From: Oscillospiraceae bacterium
GTDB lineage: Bacteria; Bacillota; Clostridia; Oscillospirales; Oscillospiraceae
Assembly: GCA_029067025.1 (NCBI GenBank)
Contig: JAIEFH010000041.1
Coordinates: 1 to 47,657, forward strand
DNA length: 47,657 bases
Direction of reading: 5' to 3'
A program made the translations under genes and the position numbers. The notes beneath the pieces were generated by a model. It worked only from the letters and a program-made list of their open reading frames with translations. It had not been told where the DNA came from and did no database searches. This document shows, one piece after another, positions 47,445 to 47,657 of the stretch. Numbering within the stretch: the first letter of the stretch is position 1; each line of letters begins with the position of its first letter.

Positions 47445-47657
47445 TTAGTCCTCCTTAAATTCGGTGAAGTCATCGCCCGCGCCGGTATTGGTCAGGGCGG
47501 GGCGTTTGTCGGTGTTGGGAACGAGGGTGGGACGGCCCTGGGGTTTCTCCACCAGGGAGCCGAGGATGCGGTTGAACTCTTTCTTGGACATCAACTTCTC
47601 CATCTCGGTGATGGGGATGAGGCTCTTTCTGAAAATGTCGGTGTACCCGGCATCCTT
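47445..47657 (-). CDS. DUF2800 family phage protein, C-terminal part (runs off window)
   Basis: The last 70 codons are in the window: FRKSLIPITEMEKLMSKKEFNRILGSLVEKPQGRPTLVPNTDKRPAL matches the C-terminal end of DUF2800 proteins, which are Cas4/RecB-like nucleases of phage replication modules. The ribosome binding site of the DUF2815 gene overlaps its stop codon at 47445, so the two are co-transcribed. The nuclease core lies beyond the window edge and cannot be assessed. Confidence 0.85.
   Translation of the reverse strand, partial: KDAGYTDIFRKSLIPITEMEKLMSKKEFNRILGSLVEKPQGRPTLVPNTDKRPALTNTGAGDDFTEFKED

Noticed and set aside
46820..47458. Plus-strand frame of 212 residues opposite DUF2815
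   Set aside because: Antisense shadow. The minus strand has a ribosome binding site, family motifs and correct phage gene order.

Overview
The window looks like a high-GC member of the Clostridia, most likely an Oscillospiraceae gut commensal of the Flavonifractor/Lawsonibacter/Intestinimonas kind. The evidence is strong GGAGG-type ribosome binding sites, a Gram-positive core gene set, PTS and SLH-like surface genes, and CTn/Tn1549-style conjugative debris. This placement is inference from gene content.

Left part (1-21.7 kb) is ordinary chromosome. A minus-strand operon holds a YfbR-like HD nucleotidase, a GNAT acetyltransferase, an ACT-domain protein and a DUF711/PFL protein. An AT-rich island follows, with a TetR repressor, a flavodoxin-type reductase and an FMN_bind protein; its promoter and palindromic operator are readable. 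Then come mtaB, an MscS channel, a small membrane protein, tmk, a split glucose/GlcNAc-type PTS (EIICB, EIIA) with an attenuator-like leader, an SPFH/NfeD pair, a THUMP RNA methyltransferase, a lipid kinase, glgA with a repetitive N-terminal tail, a DUF3089 lipoprotein, a CofE-like ligase, a HAD hydrolase, a TSUP transporter fused to a polyprenol-kinase-like domain, and an NADPH:FMN reductase.

Middle part (21.7-30.5 kb) is a decaying accessory zone. It holds remnants of an LMW tyrosine phosphatase, an MFS transporter, an AP2 domain, a tyrosine integrase and an IS3 transposase. Among them are an intact two-component system, a KTR protein, and a large secreted Gly-rich surface protein. That protein is preceded by two c-di-GMP-I (GEMM) aptamers with a structured repeat between them. 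A homologous copy of the repeat lies 12.7 kb away, upstream of the lipid kinase. The two copies differ by compensatory stem changes, which points to a selected RNA structure.

Recombination module (30.7-36.8 kb): a divergent XRE regulator faces six tightly packed genes. They encode a serine-recombinase-like protein lacking its catalytic serine, a large serine recombinase with an unfamiliar C-terminal domain, two stand-alone proteins carrying that same domain, and two ParB/DGQHR-fold proteins. I recognise no cargo. This is the best candidate here for an undescribed system.

Right part (37.3-47.7 kb) is a broken conjugative element. It has a VirD4 tail, a VirB2-like protein, an alkyltransferase-like protein, a VirB6-like gene cut by an integrase unit, an in-frame ParA::NlpC/P60 chimera, DUF4315 and DUF4366 proteins, a toxin-antitoxin pair, topB, and truncated VLP, serine recombinase and DNA polymerase genes. 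It ends in a minus-strand phage-like replication block (DUF2815, DUF2800).
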